Source of the DNA: Hymenolepis diminuta
Taxonomy: Eukaryota; Platyhelminthes; Cestoda; Cyclophyllidea; Hymenolepididae
Direction: 5' to 3'
Assembly (NCBI GenBank): GCA_900708905.1
Contig: CAADRB010000065.1
Span: 216,203 to 280,202 of the forward strand
DNA length: 64,000 nucleotides
In this document: one piece after another, positions 1-13,149 of the stretch
Numbering within the stretch: position 1 is the first letter of the stretch
Layout: each line of letters begins with the position of its first letter
Translations under genes and position numbers: made by a program
The notes under the pieces: model-generated
The model's database searches: none
Told to the model about the DNA's origin: nothing
Seen by the model: only the letters and a program-made list of their open reading frames with translations

Positions 1-2095
1 TTCCTTTATATCAAAGTTTATTTGATTAATATTTAATTATTTAAAAGAACAGCACTTGGCGTAAGAATCATATTCGATATTTCATATTTGGGGAGAAATT
101 AATTAAAACCTTTTGTTACTATTAAGTGCATTCGGTCTACATTATGAGACTTGAATTAGAAAGAAGATATAATTATTATTCAATGAATTTCAAAGTGTCT
201 CTGAGGTACAATATCGATTTGTTCTTTTCAGTTCAAATTACTATTACTTGGTTTTAAAAACAAAATTTCCATTTTAACATTTTCCCTTTAAGAAATTTCA
301 ATCTGATCCCAAAAAAATACTGTAAAGGACACCGAAACAGGGTAAATTTAAGTAAGCCCTTGAAAATAAATTATAAATGCGCAATTTTAGTTATGTTTAA
401 ATATGCTACTTCGAGCCAAGTGTACTCTTCTGTCCTTATGCAAATTTCAAGCCTCCAAATTCAAATAAAATATGATGGAATTACTTCAAACACACAAAAG
501 TATTTTCATCAGTTAAAACTCAAAGTATCGAAGTACAAAATGTTTAATTTGGAGGAGTGGTAAATGTCCATTTACAAAATGTGCTTCGGTAGAAGGAGAC
601 AAGGAGGAGGGACTCTGATGGAATTTCACCCCGGTCTTACTTAAGAATTCAAATAATTCTGACAGGAGCAAAGCGAAGTTAAAGTGTACCAACCTACTCC
701 CGTTGAAAAAAAATCAAAATGTAGAACATATTTTTGATGAGAAGTGCAATTTCAATGTTATACTAATTGATCTATGTGTGACAAATATCCTTCTTTGTTG
801 TGAAACAAGTAACAATTTGGAAATTATCAACGTGCGAGAGAGCAAAACGACGCATATCTCTGTAAAAGGAGATGACTGAGTCGCAGATAGAGTAGATATA
901 CGCTCCGTAGGTAGAAAAATATGATGAATAAATAAGTAAGACAAAGAAAATTCGCAGACACTTGACAAACTGAAAGACTTCCTTGTTAAAGAAGCACATC
1001 AATGGAGGGTGGTTACGAAATCACCTGAAAACGCCCTGTCAGAAATCTTGTGATTAACGATGATAAGAAATAATTTAATTGATCATGAAAGAAAAAAACG
1101 GATAACCTTAAGATTTCATAGTTCTGACTCTTGACTCTTGACTTACCCCCAATTTTCTTCAACATTACTCGAATTGCTTCTGTCATCCACTTTCTGGAGA
1201 TCCTCTATATGACTGAGAATTGTATACTTTTCTTCGTTTTCCATGGATGTTAGAACATTGTGGGCATTTCTTAAGGGAAGTTAGTTTCCACATGGCGACA
1301 ACTGATTATCAGTATCTATTATTTATAATCACCTTAGTGTCTTCAATAACCAACATATGCTGTAATCGAAATAAAGTTTGATCTCTTTGCTCCTATTTTT
1401 CATAAATAAGACACAAGATCCTTCTGTCTTCATTCCATGTCATATCTTCGTTAAATGCAGCTCAAATCTCTGAATTTTTTAATGACAATGGCATAGGAGC
1501 ATTGGCAAGAATTAAACAGACTCCTGATCATGGTGTTTTCAAACTGTTCCAAGTCATGCTCTATTGCGTTTGACGTAAATACTACAGCTCTGTTGAGTAA
1601 AGGGCCTGGATGGGAATTCAAATAACCGAAATAACTTCAAACGCGTCGTTGATAAAGTGTTAAATGAACTTTTTGGTAACGAAGAGATTCGTACATCGAA
1701 GGATTTACACTTATCGAATTAATGATTTTGCCTATCATCAAAAGATTATAAATCGTTTAAAAATGGCAACTATAAACAAATCCTACAGTGGATTTGCGAG
1801 TTATTCACTGACCCTGGCGTTGATTTCGGTAGCATTTAGAGGTACCTCAACACTTCTTAACGAATTTATATGATGTCTAGCAATGACATACGCATTTTAA
1901 ATGCATTTAAACAAATTGCAAATATTGTTTTTCAAAAGAAAGTGAGGCAATACACTAAGTATCGTTTTTGGATTTTATGGTCTGATTGCAACCGAAAATC
2001 GCTTTCATCTTCTTGTATAATATGCCGGTTTTGGAATATCCATATTTTAAGGCTAATGGTTAAAAATGGACAACAAGCCTTAACAAGTCAGAATG
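1..2095. other. Intergenic DNA, no gene seen
   Basis: AT-rich sequence with only short chance open frames (67-84 codons) that show no splice context or recognisable protein. If the LTR to its right is real, the decayed interior of that retroelement would lie here on the minus strand, but I could not recognise gag or pol remnants. Confidence 0.5.
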
Positions 2096-2152
2096 TCAAG
2101 AATTGACAGTAGATAAGATTCCAATGTACTTAAATGTAACCAAGATTTGAAT

Positions 2153-2262
2153 GTGAGAGAGGGAGAGAGGGAGAGGAGAAAGAGAACAGAGAACGAGGGA
2201 GAAAGTGGAAGAAACTAGAACTTGTGCCTTCCGCTTAGAAGACGATGTGTGTGTGTGTGTGC
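2153..2262. repeat. GA-rich tract and (GT)7 microsatellite
   Basis: A purine run of GAGAGGGA-type units covers about 2153-2215, followed by seven GT units at 2247-2260. The 131-codon minus-strand open frame at 2096-2491 crosses both, and its Ser/Leu/Pro/Thr-His content is what these simple repeats would encode. Confidence 0.85.
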
Positions 2263-2472
2263 AGACGAATAAGCTGAGCCACCGCGAAAGAAAACAGTAG
2301 AAATCGATACTCTTAAGGAATGAAATGCATAGGTAAGGGACAAATAACTGCGGGAAGCATTCAGGAAGGGTGATTTGAGCGCAGATAGGAAGAATTGGTG
2401 AAAATGGCCGGAGGAGGAGGATAATCACCAGATATTTTGCACAGGGAGGAGAGATAGGAGAGTTTTTTTCAG

Positions 2473-2490
2473 GCTGAAACAGGGTCACCA
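2473..2490 (-). other. Candidate retroelement primer-binding site
   Basis: On the minus strand TGGTGACCCT lies 4 nt after the CA end of the putative LTR. TGGTGACCC matches the complement of the 3' end of tRNA-Trp, which primes CsRn1/Kabuki-type Ty3/Gypsy elements (family knowledge). After about ten bases the match to that class degrades, as expected in an old copy. Confidence 0.45.
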
Positions 2491-2494
2491 ATTA

Positions 2495-2844
2495 TGTAGC
2501 GGATGCTACATCAGTAAGCCTTTTCGCTGCAGCTATCCTAAGCAGTCCGGTTAGCGTCTAGTAGATTCCTCTAATAATAAGTTTGCCCCCAAAATAAGCT
2601 AGGCTGTCCCCAAAGTAGCGAGAACAAGAAAGGTGTGCAGTGGAGAGGGTTTATTGCTCCGAATCGATGAGATAGCAAGAATTTTATTTCATGTGTGAAC
2701 AGAGCTCCGTATGAGATGTTGTCCACGAGCTTGGTTTTTATATACAAACAACGCTAAGGTGTAGGGATAGTGATTGGTGATTGCCTGGAGGCCTCTGCAG
2801 GCGAACGGCACAAATACTTCAAGCCTATTTCTTCGTCGTTGACA
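2495..2844 (-). mobile_element. Probable LTR of a Ty3/Gypsy (CsRn1-like) retrotransposon
   Basis: Read on the minus strand, the segment has the layout of an LTR. A TATA box (TATATAAAAACC, near 2740) is followed by AATAAA-type signals (near 2680 and 2655), and the 3' end is TGTAGCATCCGCTACA, closing in CA. After a 4-nt TAAT spacer comes a TGGTGACCC primer-binding site. The left boundary (TGTCAACGACG, near 2844) is a guess from the TG...CA rule. No second LTR was found in the window, so this may be a truncated element or a fragment. The gag-like interior would run toward position 1, but I cannot identify it. Confidence 0.5.
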
Positions 2845-3690
2845 TTTAGGGAAGATTTCATCAAAGAGATCCTAATAACTGCACCATATTCCGTATCAAA
2901 TGAATTTTGAATAAAAAATAATGATTTATTAATAATTCTACTTCAAATTTAATCCATTATCTGTAAAATTTTGATCAAGTACGTTAACTTTGAAGAAAAT
3001 TTGAAGCATTAAACAGAAATCGAACAAAATTGCAAGAATGGCGGTCAACAAACTGGTTGATCTAAGTACATTTAACAATTTTTTCCACGCATTCTTATTT
3101 TAATCAAATTTGAAGTAATTATTTAACGGCATCAATTTGTTTTCAAATGTGAATGATTTCTGACTGAAATTCATAGTGACCTTTGGACCTGGTATTAGTT
3201 CTCCTCGAATATAAAGTTCGTTATCATATTTTGCATGACAAATGCATGAATTTGCCTCTTCTCATGCATCCGGCCTTTAAGTAAAGATAAAGCACCAAAA
3301 ATGTGACATTCAAATACCTAGATTATGACCTGATCTCTCCATTGACACTCCTGTTGAGCTCCCCTTCAGGGGTTCCTCCTCTCAACACCCCATGGATATA
3401 AAAGGTTGCGATCTAGTCAATACGCATTATTTCGAAGCTTTTTGAGTCTTTGGACGTAGTTAGAACATATGCTGGTAGTGAAATTATTGTTGGCCTTGGG
3501 AATTTTGATGGATAAATACTTTATAAGAGGCCTTCAAGGTTAATCCTTAGAAATTTGTAAAAAATTATTGCATTTCAAAAGTGGTAAAAGTACAACTTCA
3601 CCTTGAATTTGTATTTACAAAAGGACATGGCTATGATTAATCTGTTTGAAACGTGGCGATGAACTTTTGTGTAGCTCTCCCTCTCTATTT

Positions 3691-3706
3691 CTCTCTCTCT
3701 CTCTCT
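3691..3706. repeat. (CT)8 microsatellite
   Basis: Eight CT units, preceded by an imperfect CT-rich stretch from about 3675. A similar (CT)6 tract lies at 4299-4310. Confidence 0.9.
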
Positions 3707-4904
3707 AACAACCTGTCTGTTTATTTTCGAAGTTAAATAAAAGTTGCAGATAAAGTACATGCTCTGAGATGACAATCAAAAAAGTATTTACATGATATAT
3801 GTGTCCACATTTCGTGTGAGATAGCACTGTGAAGAATGAAAGGAGACTGAGTAATCACAATGTAAACATTAATCAAGTTTTTGTGGAAAAATCTACACTG
3901 AAGGTCCTGCATAAAAGTATGTTCTGATTTAATTAAATACGGCCAGGGTTTCAATGTTCTGCCACTGACAGCTACCATCTTCCGAAAGGGAAGAAAAAAC
4001 AACTCAAATTCTTAACAAAGATAATCAAATTCTAAGGTTTCTAAGAGCCATGCCAAATTAAGATTAATTATAAGTAAATTATAAGTACAAATTAAGTTGT
4101 AAGCAAAATTATTTTATGTAAGAGTGTTTGAATAAACTGAATGTCGTTATTTTATTATCCCCTTGTGCCCAAACTGCAGCTGCATATCAATTATTGATAT
4201 GAACTTGAAGGGCTCCGTTACGACTCTTCTAATACATGTGTCGTTGCAGTGACCTGCTTTAGTACACTTGGCATAAACGTTTTGTTTTTTCTATCCATCT
4301 CTCTCTCTCTCGTCTTACCGCTGTCGTTGTTCAGAGCATTTTAGTCTTCATTCAATTTCTGACCTTCTATTTCATGGAAGATTGTTGCCTAATCTTTTCC
4401 ATTGGAGAAATGCGCTGTTTGGTGAGTAGGTTTACCTCGGGCTAACAGAATCAAGTTCCTATATCATATTCGCCAGTAGAATCTCATCTCCACTCATAAT
4501 TTGAACAATACAAAAAAAGGAATCCAATCTTCCATGAGGCTCTTAATCGATACTGAATAAACTCCAGTAGTAATCTTTATATGCACTCCAAGATCTGCGC
4601 TTTGTAATGAAGAATATATACATACCTTGATACCTTCTAAGTTATATTTAAAATACCAAATAATTTCGTAACGTTTTCAACCAGATTAATGAAAGTTGTT
4701 TTACTTCTTTCCCACTTGTTCACTAAATTGTTTCACACAATTTCTAGGCCTCTTAAATGCACTTTTTTATAACTCTTGGGATGCTTGACTTTCAAATAGT
4801 ATATTTTTATTCCACATCATAATAATAGGTATAATTAAATTAATTATTATTACTCACAGTAATAAAAGAATTGTGGAAAACAAGTGACATTAAAATAACG
4901 GTAT

Positions 4905-5135
4905 GTCCAACAAATGATAAATGGAGGGGCGGGGGAGAGTTAAAATGACACTGATAGTAACGTCAAGGTATCAACGAGTCTTGCTTTATTTGATTTTTGA
5001 TTTCGGATTGTACATTATTTACCAAATAGGCAGCTCACTTTCAAAAGTTCAATTTTCACGATTCGTCCCCTGGATTGCAACAGCCGCTTATCTACGATAT
5101 TCAGTGCTCAGTGACTGGTATTATTTAATAAGGAA
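4905..5135 (-). repeat. R1 dispersed repeat, copy 1 (reverse)
   Basis: Begins with CCAACAAATGATAAATGGAG and a G-rich tract, complementary to the C-rich tract of forward copies. It ends near CAGTGCTCAGTGACTGG, the complement of the CCGGTCAATAAGCACTG start. Moderately diverged from the other copies. Confidence 0.75.
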
Positions 5136-5299
5136 GAGTTCACCTTGTGTTTCACTTCCTTTTTTTCCAATGGTTGAGAAGGCAAATAATCCTATAATAT
5201 ATTTCGTAGCTCACAGTTTTAAAAGAGCAGAAATAAAACAAAATTTGTAAGTTAGCAGGTCTTTGTAAGCTGTGTTCGCTCAATTAGCAATATTCAATT

Positions 5300-5430
5300 G
5301 TTCAAAATGTCGCTTGTGATTTCATCCTTGGGCTTCTGGGTGAACTCACTTCCGCAACATTGGGAAGTTGTTGACAAGTCAATTTAATCTTTGGTCATGC
5401 TACTTTCATGTATCAGGCATAGGTGAAGTC
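5300..5430 (+). repeat. R2 repeat, copy 1
   Basis: Shares an ordered set of blocks with 8610-8730: GGGCTTCTGGGTGAACTC, then TTGACAAGTCAATTTAAT, then TTTGGTCATGCTACTTT. The corresponding blocks in the second copy are GGGTTTCTGAGTGAGTTC, TTGACAAATTGATTTTAC and GTTGGTCTTGCCACTTT. Confidence 0.6.
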
Positions 5431-8400
5431 TCTTGAAAAATAGCCAAGCTTGCTATAATTCACTGAAAGTGAACCATAATTATAACATCATTCCTACGAA
5501 AAATGAGTGAGTTGTTCTGATGTGCTACTCCACTTCCCTTGAAGGACGGCTCATGTTGTTATATTCAAAAATGGTAACACGCTTTTACGTGATTTACATT
5601 TAATAAGTGAAGTTATTTCACTCTTTTGAAGATATCTGGTTTCTGTCACTGTTAACTTTGCAATAGCAGAAATCTTTGTGGGTTTTAAGTATTTATATCA
5701 TAAACATTTTATTGTAATATGCATTAAATGTTATATTTTTATAAACCTAAACCTCGATGTGTACCCTATTTGTAATATTAACTCAATAAATCGATAACCG
5801 ATAAAAACAGGGCGAACATGAAAGAAATTAATGAATATATAATACAATACACTATTTTACTACAAAGATAGCTTTGAGTATTAATTAATTTAAAAATGAC
5901 ATGACTTTTAAAAATTTTTCCCCGAGGCTTTTAAAAGTACAAGACCAAGTAACAAAGAACTTGCCTGAAAGATGAGGCATAACGATACAGTATTGCATGT
6001 ATATGGAATCATCCAGGTAGTCTGAAATAGTTTCATTAATCGTACTAATTTGGGTATTCAAGTTAATGGGATGTGAATAAACGTTGTTTTATTATGGAAA
6101 AATCGATTTTAATTTAACCTCTAACACTTAGCGACTTATCTTCCGCTTGTTGCCTCTTTAAATATCTTTCTCAAATGCGTGCTAATGAGTACTTGTCTTC
6201 ATTCACCTTAATCCTAACCTTTGAATCTCATCACTTGCAATTAAAAATACCAAAATCAAAGAAATTAAAATAATTTATTAGTAAAACATAATGCTACTAT
6301 TTTCTTATTAATTTACAATTGTTTTAAACAATGATGTAGTCAGTGAGATGCATAGTCTTCAATACACTATACACTAAGGGAGTTACGAAGCTCGAACAGC
6401 TATTGGTGCCTCATCGTCCATATGACCTTTATCGCTTGTGATATATGCGAGAGCATCCAATCTAGTTGAAGATGATTAGGAAAAAAAAATATTTTATGTA
6501 GCATTTCACATACAAATGAACTAGCTTGTAAAGTAATTTACAATTTATTCATTTGATCGATAGTGTATCAAAGAAAAAACCTGGTCGGGAAGAAGTTCAT
6601 GGAGAGTGAGAGAAAAGAGGGTTCTCAAAAGTAAAATGCTCTAAACTACTTTGATACAAATGACTGGCGTCTACAGCTATATGGTCCATGTCCACAAGAT
6701 ATCGCTGGACTGCAGATGACTAAGAAGCGCTGTTAGTTCGAGCCACTTTATTACTTCAACAAAAGCTACATACGACTGAAAGTCATCTTTATATCACTGA
6801 TATAGAAAATCGCCTGACTGATAACAGATTATGTCCTAAATTATTGCTAACCTGTCAGAAGCGGCGTTGGTTCCCATATTTTTAGGGATGGTGGACAACT
6901 TACCGACAACCTCATTCCGAGACAAAACCACAGCGCTGCGGCTTTGAATCTGTTGTTTTTTGCTTCTGATCAGAGTTATTTGATCACTGGGATTTTTGGG
7001 AGTTTTTTCAAGACTGGAGCTTAGCTGTGACCGCGATTTCGGTTAAAACCAGACTAGATTTCGACCAAGTCCAGACTAAAGACCTGAATTCAATGGTAGT
7101 CTCACAATTACATGTTTCAAATTCACTTTGCAGCAGATGATTGGATGTCTGTTTCACAACGGTCAGTTTGTGTAAGTCATGATCTGGAGAATTTACGGAA
7201 CAAATTTACTCAAGTCAACATATTCATATCGTATTTTTGAACTTCTATACTATATATTTATATTTAATACAAATATTTATAGTAAAAATATTTAAATTTT
7301 TTTATTCTTTCGTAATTCTTCACAAGTTATGTCAAGTTATTTGAGAAAATTGATCAAATTTACATGTGTGTCAACGTGGTGCTTTATATTTTTTATTGTA
7401 ATATTCTCCCCTTTAAAATTTTCCAAATATGGACTGTGCAATGGGAAAAAATTGTGAGATATCATTAAATTTCCCCACTTTTGCTCTAATTATTTCAATA
7501 AATTATCGATAAAATCATCGCAATGCGAATACAATTTGGATTAAAATGTGTCGAAATTCCTCCAGGAAATTCGAAAGTTTTTGTTTCATCACTACTCTTG
7601 TTTTTTATAAAATTTAGAGTATCCCAAAATTGGGCAAGTGGCTTCTTTATTCAAACGCATGTAGAACAATGATTCTGTCGATGGTGAAAAAATACTGTTT
7701 TCTCTTCTTCAAACGCTCCCAAACACTTGATAACCTCTCCACTGTTTTCTTCTGCAAAAATTTCTCTGAGGTGTTGAATTACGTATTTGTAGATGGGAAT
7801 TTACATTTTTGGGATCTTAGTCAATTTTTCAGTCATGACTTTGCGTAGACTTTCTTTCCAGTTCCCGTCGACAACTGACGACGTGATAGAAGTTTTAATC
7901 TAAGAGAACCGGAGAGACTTTTTAGAGCAGCTCGAAGGCGAAGTTGTTGAAGTTTGGCTACGGAATTTCTTAGAAGAAATCATTCACACGTCAAGGCTCT
8001 CCGAGAACTTAATCTTAAGACCAGCTTTCTCACAGTGTTCAGGTAAAGGCCGAAGTTGAAGTCACATCACTCCTAGTTTAACTACTGAATTTCGACTTAG
8101 TAAAATATGATTTAGATCAGTGCAAATGATCCGAAAATTCTCGGCTTAACTTTTGATGAATCAGTACTGAAGTCTAGGTGAAATGGAAACTATAGAGGTA
8201 ATGAATAATGGAATATCTAAAGCGGATAGAACCTTTCAATGTCTGACTTCATTCATTCCAATTAGGCAGCCACCTACTTAAAACAATTTACTTATTAATA
8301 AATCCTTACTAGTGGCCCTTTATATAATTATTAATATATACTTTTATTTATACTAATTATTTTACTTGCTAAATTTTTAAGATACGTAATTACATTATCT

Positions 8401-8609
8401 AAAGAAATACAAAAACTTAGCTGAATTTTAGTCACTAATTAGAAAATGAACACACAAAATAGCGAATTAGTTCAGTAAGAGATGAAATTGAGGTCAAGAA
8501 GGAACGGGGAATGAAGTGAAGATGTTACAAGTTCTGGAGGCCTTGAATTGTTAACTTTATCGCAAGAGTCAACAATCATTTCGTTTTATTCATATATTTT
8601 AATGCTCAC

Positions 8610-8730
8610 TTATCAAGATTGGATCCCTGGGTTTCTGAGTGAGTTCGTGCTCACGATGTTCTGAGCTGGTTGACAAATTGATTTTACTGAATAGTTGGTC
8701 TTGCCACTTTAATTCGTCAGTATCGCTCCA
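8610..8730 (+). repeat. R2 repeat, copy 2
   Basis: Second copy of the block order described at 5300-5430. The overlapping open frames on both strands (8599-8833) are translations of this repeat, not genes. Confidence 0.6.
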
Positions 8731-10444
8731 CAATAACGAGCCGGTAATGGAGACTAGCGATGGCATTTTATGCACAACAAAGGTCACTAAACTTCACTCA
8801 AAGGGAACTGTAGTGTTTATTGTATATTCATAATACCATTATGCGAATTTCCCTCCCTTAAATAAGCTCTCGGAACTGCAACTTAAATGCAGGATCCGTT
8901 TAAATCGGCTTTACTGCGTTTTTCCAACAAATCGAGACGTGAAACGTTTCAAATGTGATACCAAGGTGAGAAAAAAAAGACCCTCCTATATTTAATTTTA
9001 AAAACAGATCTTTGTTTAATGAATGAAAAGTATGAAATTTTTCTGATTTTAACAATATTTTCAACCGAATTGTCACATGCTTTCAATATAATCATGAAAA
9101 TACTATAAATACTTTTTGAACAAAATCAAGTGTTTGGATTCTTAGAAAACGATTTCAAGGAATGTTTAGAGGCTGAAGAGGGGGAAAAACAAATTTTCTA
9201 AATTAGTGAAGGAATTTCCCCTACGAAATGAGGAAGAAATCCATTTCTTCAGGGTCCAACCCACGCTTCTTGTCATATCTCTCCCCTTCCTCCACAGTTC
9301 TATTTTCTATCTTCCTGAAAGGAATGTGTGTGTACTTTTGCCTCTATCTATCATTATTGACCAAATTCCAAGACGCGAAATATATGATGCAAAGAATTTT
9401 AATTACTTAATTATGCTTAAAGAATCATACATAAGGGCAAAGAATTTAAAGGTCGGCTAGCTATTTCAACGGAAGATGAATTTCATAGAACTGGGTAGAT
9501 CTTTTAAATCAATGTTCTCTTTTAATCTATTTCAACGGATAGCCATTTTAAATGGAGAATAAGTGAGGAAAAATTTCTACAGCACAATTTATTAAAAATA
9601 GAATTAATTATACTCATGAAAATCAGAAAAGCCGCAAACTTTGCCGAAATTTTCTGCGGCACCACCAATATAAATTTACGCTTGTACGATTTGAAATTTA
9701 TGCTTTCCTCAGTTATCAAATGATGCAGAATTAATTTTGAAATATATGATAACTAAAATAAGCGTCCGAAAAGTTCCGTTCCTGAAAAACGATACCTAGG
9801 GCAATTATTCCCAAAAGCCCTGAATACTGTTAACTCATGCAGTATCTCTAAGGTAAAAAGAACGAGAGGCACGACTTACAACTCGAGTACCAGAAAAATT
9901 GTCGCTTTTCAAGAGTGAAATGCCCATAACTTACTGTCCTCTACCTAAGAAAAGGTAATATTAACTGCAGTAATGAACTTTTCATCTATTCTGATCAAGT
10001 GGAATAAAAAATGCTAATTTCTTTTCATAAATTTTTACAGATTTCCAAGATGTCTTCTTAGACAATGGATTCCAAATAAAGAGAAAATACATTAATAATC
10101 ATATCTCCATAAAGGGCGATCAAAAAATATCACTTCTTTAACACATCAATATCTTGGAAGTCCGTTTGGAATGCTCCCTGTGAACCTACCTCTAGTTTTC
10201 TAAATTAGTGGACCACAATTTTGCGCATACAAAATTTCGTTATCTGCTTTGCTACTTACAAACAATCAGTAGAAGTGTCGCTCATAAGCGATTGACAATT
10301 ACACTCAACAAACCCGTTGGCAAGTTAGTAAATACCACATTTTAATCTAATAACTGGTAAGATACCGCACTCAGCTAGCTCCTTCTTTTATCGTAATTCC
10401 AGATGGCTAACTCTGGACTTTATGAACGTAATATTCCCTATTAT

Positions 10445-10450
10445 TTTATT
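10445..10450 (-). terminator. Possible poly(A) signal for REC114
   Basis: AATAAA on the minus strand, about 320 nt beyond the REC114 stop codon. No canonical hexamer lies closer, so the true 3' end may use a variant signal. Confidence 0.25.
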
Positions 10451-10769
10451 AATTGTTATACTGTGTGCTCTGATGAATGTTAAATAAGGACCAATAAAAT
10501 TCAATTAGTATATAAATAAAAAGAATGTTAAAAAAAGATGTCTTCCACTTCATTCAATAACCAAATTGGAGGAGAACAATAAATATTTAAGACTTCTAAA
10601 AACCATACTTAAACAATAGTAACAGCAAAGGGGAAAATAAAATGATCATTCAAACAAAACTTTGCATGAATTTATGTTGCGCAACATAAAAATAAGGTAA
10701 TATTTACAAAAACAATAAAAAATAACACTTTCGGTTAAAACTCGAACAGAAATTCAAAAAGGCGCAAAA

Positions 10770-11534
10770 TCATTCCTCCATCTGATTCTGTGCAGCAACA
10801 AATTCCTCATTTTGCAAGGGAGCAAGAATTCGTAAGCACTCTTGAACTTGTCTAACAAAACCAGGAAAATTGCCATCATTTAGACAGAGTTTGACAAGTT
10901 CAACTAGGCGATCTGTTGGCCAGTTAGTACACCAGGCCGCCTCCGCTTGAACAGTACCTTTACCACTCTTTGAGCCAATACTAGTCATAAGAGAAAGATA
11001 GTGAGACACTCTGGAGTCTTCTTCAGAAAGTCTACTTGATTCGACATCTTCAGGAGAAATCGAAGGTCGCTTTGCTGAAACGTACTGAGACAAATGGTTA
11101 TGACATGAACGGGCATCTGCGACTGAAACGAAGGTAAGCCGTAACCGTCGAATTCGATTTCGTTCTCGGATGTAAAACATGATCTCGTCTTCTATTTACA
11201 TAACAATGATAAATGTCAGTGGTATGTTAAAAAATTAAATGTTAAATTTTTGAAACTTACCGATGTTTACTATTTTGATCCACTTCTTGGCCAGAATAAG
11301 AAAGTAAGATTCAACGATCTCTGCACCTTGCATAATAACAAGGTGAGCGAAATCGGAAACACGGATAATAAGAGAAGCAGCAGAATGATCACGACGCGTC
11401 AACCAAATACCAGTAGTTTGTGCTTTTTCTTGTGTTGCTGAACCTGGTTCCACGGAGTTTGATTTGGGATTTGAGTCTGACTCACGGAAGCAGCGGTACA
11501 TTGAGAGATGCCATTCTTTAGTTCCTTCATTCAT
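10770..11534 (-). CDS. REC114: Meiotic recombination protein REC114, two exons
   Basis: REC114 binds MEI4 and, with ANKRD31 and IHO1, promotes SPO11 double-strand breaks on meiotic chromosome axes (family knowledge). Exon 1 is 11261-11534 and exon 2 is 10770-11191; the 69-nt phase-1 intron runs GTAAGT to TAG. The protein is 231 aa, against roughly 260 in mammals. HLVIMQGAEIVESYFLIL, then KKWIKIV, matches the core of the REC114 PH-like fold; the spliced join reads KIVN-IEDEIMFYIRERN. The C-terminal WPTDRLVELVKLCLNDGNFP matches the conserved MEI4-binding helix region. An in-frame ATG at 11549 would add five residues; I chose 11534 because an AG acceptor lies 2 nt upstream. The linker between PH fold and C-terminus is divergent. 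Identification is by recalled motif similarity, not a search. Confidence 0.87.
11192..11260 (-). other. REC114: REC114 intron, 69 nt
   Basis: Donor ATCG|GTAAGT and acceptor GTAAATAG|AAGAC. Splicing in phase 1 creates a GAA codon and joins the two halves of the PH-like domain in frame. Confidence 0.85.
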
Positions 11535-12784
11535 TCCTATATGTAACAATTTAATGTCATTCAGAATAAAATAGAAAATCGCCTATTATTATTGTAAGGA
11601 TATAGCATGTCAATTTATTGAGCAAAATATCCAACAAACAGAGGATAACTTAAGAGCAGTAAATGTGTAAGTTAACCATCATTGACAAATTAAGACAAAC
11701 AGTTGAATTAAAAATATTTTACCTTCTACTACGATAAATGATACCGAGAACGATTTATAAATTTAATGACCTAGAAGTTCATTCTCATCGGTATAAACAA
11801 TAAAATTATTGGGAATATATATGGAATATTGAATTGCTTAAGAATCCCATGACTAAGTCATTTTAATTTTTATACAGTAAACTGATGAATTTTATTTAAA
11901 GCCTTATGCCTTCACGAATAGATCGGAATTTTGTTATATACGATCGTAAGTTCCTTCAGAACTTCCAGTTGTTTTTTTAGCATTTTTATTTGTTATACAA
12001 AAGCTTAATGGATAAAAGTTAGAAACCAAATATTTCAAGTTAACTTTTAGCATTTCATCTGTAAAATATGGATTTTACACACTGTTTGCCCATTATTTTG
12101 GTTATTTTCTAAACTCTATCCTAATCTAATGACCTGTGCATCAATTATATCATAATGTCTCAGCTTCGTTCTCTAATTTCGAAATATGTGATTACGATTT
12201 GTGGACGAAATTTATAAATTTACTTTTTTTCCAAAAGCTAACTAATAAAAGTAAATAAACACTGGTATCAATTGACTCATTAGAATAAGAAAATATATGC
12301 AATGGATGGGATATCCCTGGGTGCCCTTAAAATTGTCCCAACGGTTTAACTGCAATTGCATTAGCATCGTACATGCATCATTTGAGCATTGTTTGAGTCG
12401 ATTTCGCGTGTGATTTTATTATGCGGCTTATTTAACAGCACTTTTCTGATGATATAATGTCACTAATGATTTATCCAGTTTGTAAATATCATGCAGATAT
12501 AAAGGAAAGTCCTTTTCGAACATTCCTAGCCAAAAGTTGCATCTTTCAGAGGATCAAGATTTGGGATTTGTATTCGTTATTCACAAGTTATTATTGATGC
12601 TCTTAGTTATGTAATAAGTGATATTATCTATTTTTTCAGTATGCATCAATAATGTTATCAGATGTTATGGACTAAATCAAATCCATCGTTTATTTGTCCT
12701 ATTGATTTCCGAATCGGACGGTTATAGAGGTCTTGGAAAAATGGAAAATAAAAAAATCCTGCTATAACCAGCAGATGTCTATCA

Positions 12785-12985
12785 TAATCTGGCGATTAGA
12801 AATGATTGATTGGCGACAAGATCTCCACTTTAGTGTCCACATGCGGTCCCGCTGTGTGTTGGCGTGTTTGCACAATCATCACGCCAAGACTACGAAAACG
12901 AGACATGACTGACGTCTAACGGAGAAATGTTTTGTATATAAACCTATTTTACTTTTACTAAATGGGGAGTGGCTTGTCCGTCATC
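12785..12985 (+). repeat. R6 repeat, copy 1
   Basis: Shares ordered blocks with 13464-13690, including TGGCGATTA / TGGTGATTA, GACAAGATCTCCACT / GACAAAATCTTGACT and ATGTTTTGTATATAAACC / ATGTTTTGTTTGTAAACC. The copies are same-strand and about 680 nt apart. Confidence 0.6.
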
Positions 12986-13149
12986 TCCGAACAGATCTAT
13001 CGACATGAGTGATCAATGAGGCCCCAACAGACCCCATAAGGTTATAACAAATCCCATGCATTTTGGCGAATTAGGCAATTTTGAACGAAATATTATGTCC
13101 GTATTCTAAGTTTGAAGAGAAAAGTGCGATGAACAGAGAAGAAATTGCT

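Larger units (their letters stand above)
2900..10444. other. Intergenic DNA with repeats, no gene seen
   Basis: No convincing exon on either strand. It holds CT microsatellites, one reverse R1 copy and two R2 copies (listed separately). Open frames such as 3733-4002 (minus) and 4921-5250 (plus) lack recognisable domains, and the second lies inside an R1 copy. Confidence 0.5.

Noticed and set aside
2096..2491. 131-codon minus-strand frame
   Set aside because: Crosses GA-rich and GT microsatellites; composition is that of simple repeats, and the start lies in the retroelement primer site.
4921..5250. 109-codon plus-strand frame
   Set aside because: Mostly inside an R1 repeat copy and not shared in frame with other copies.
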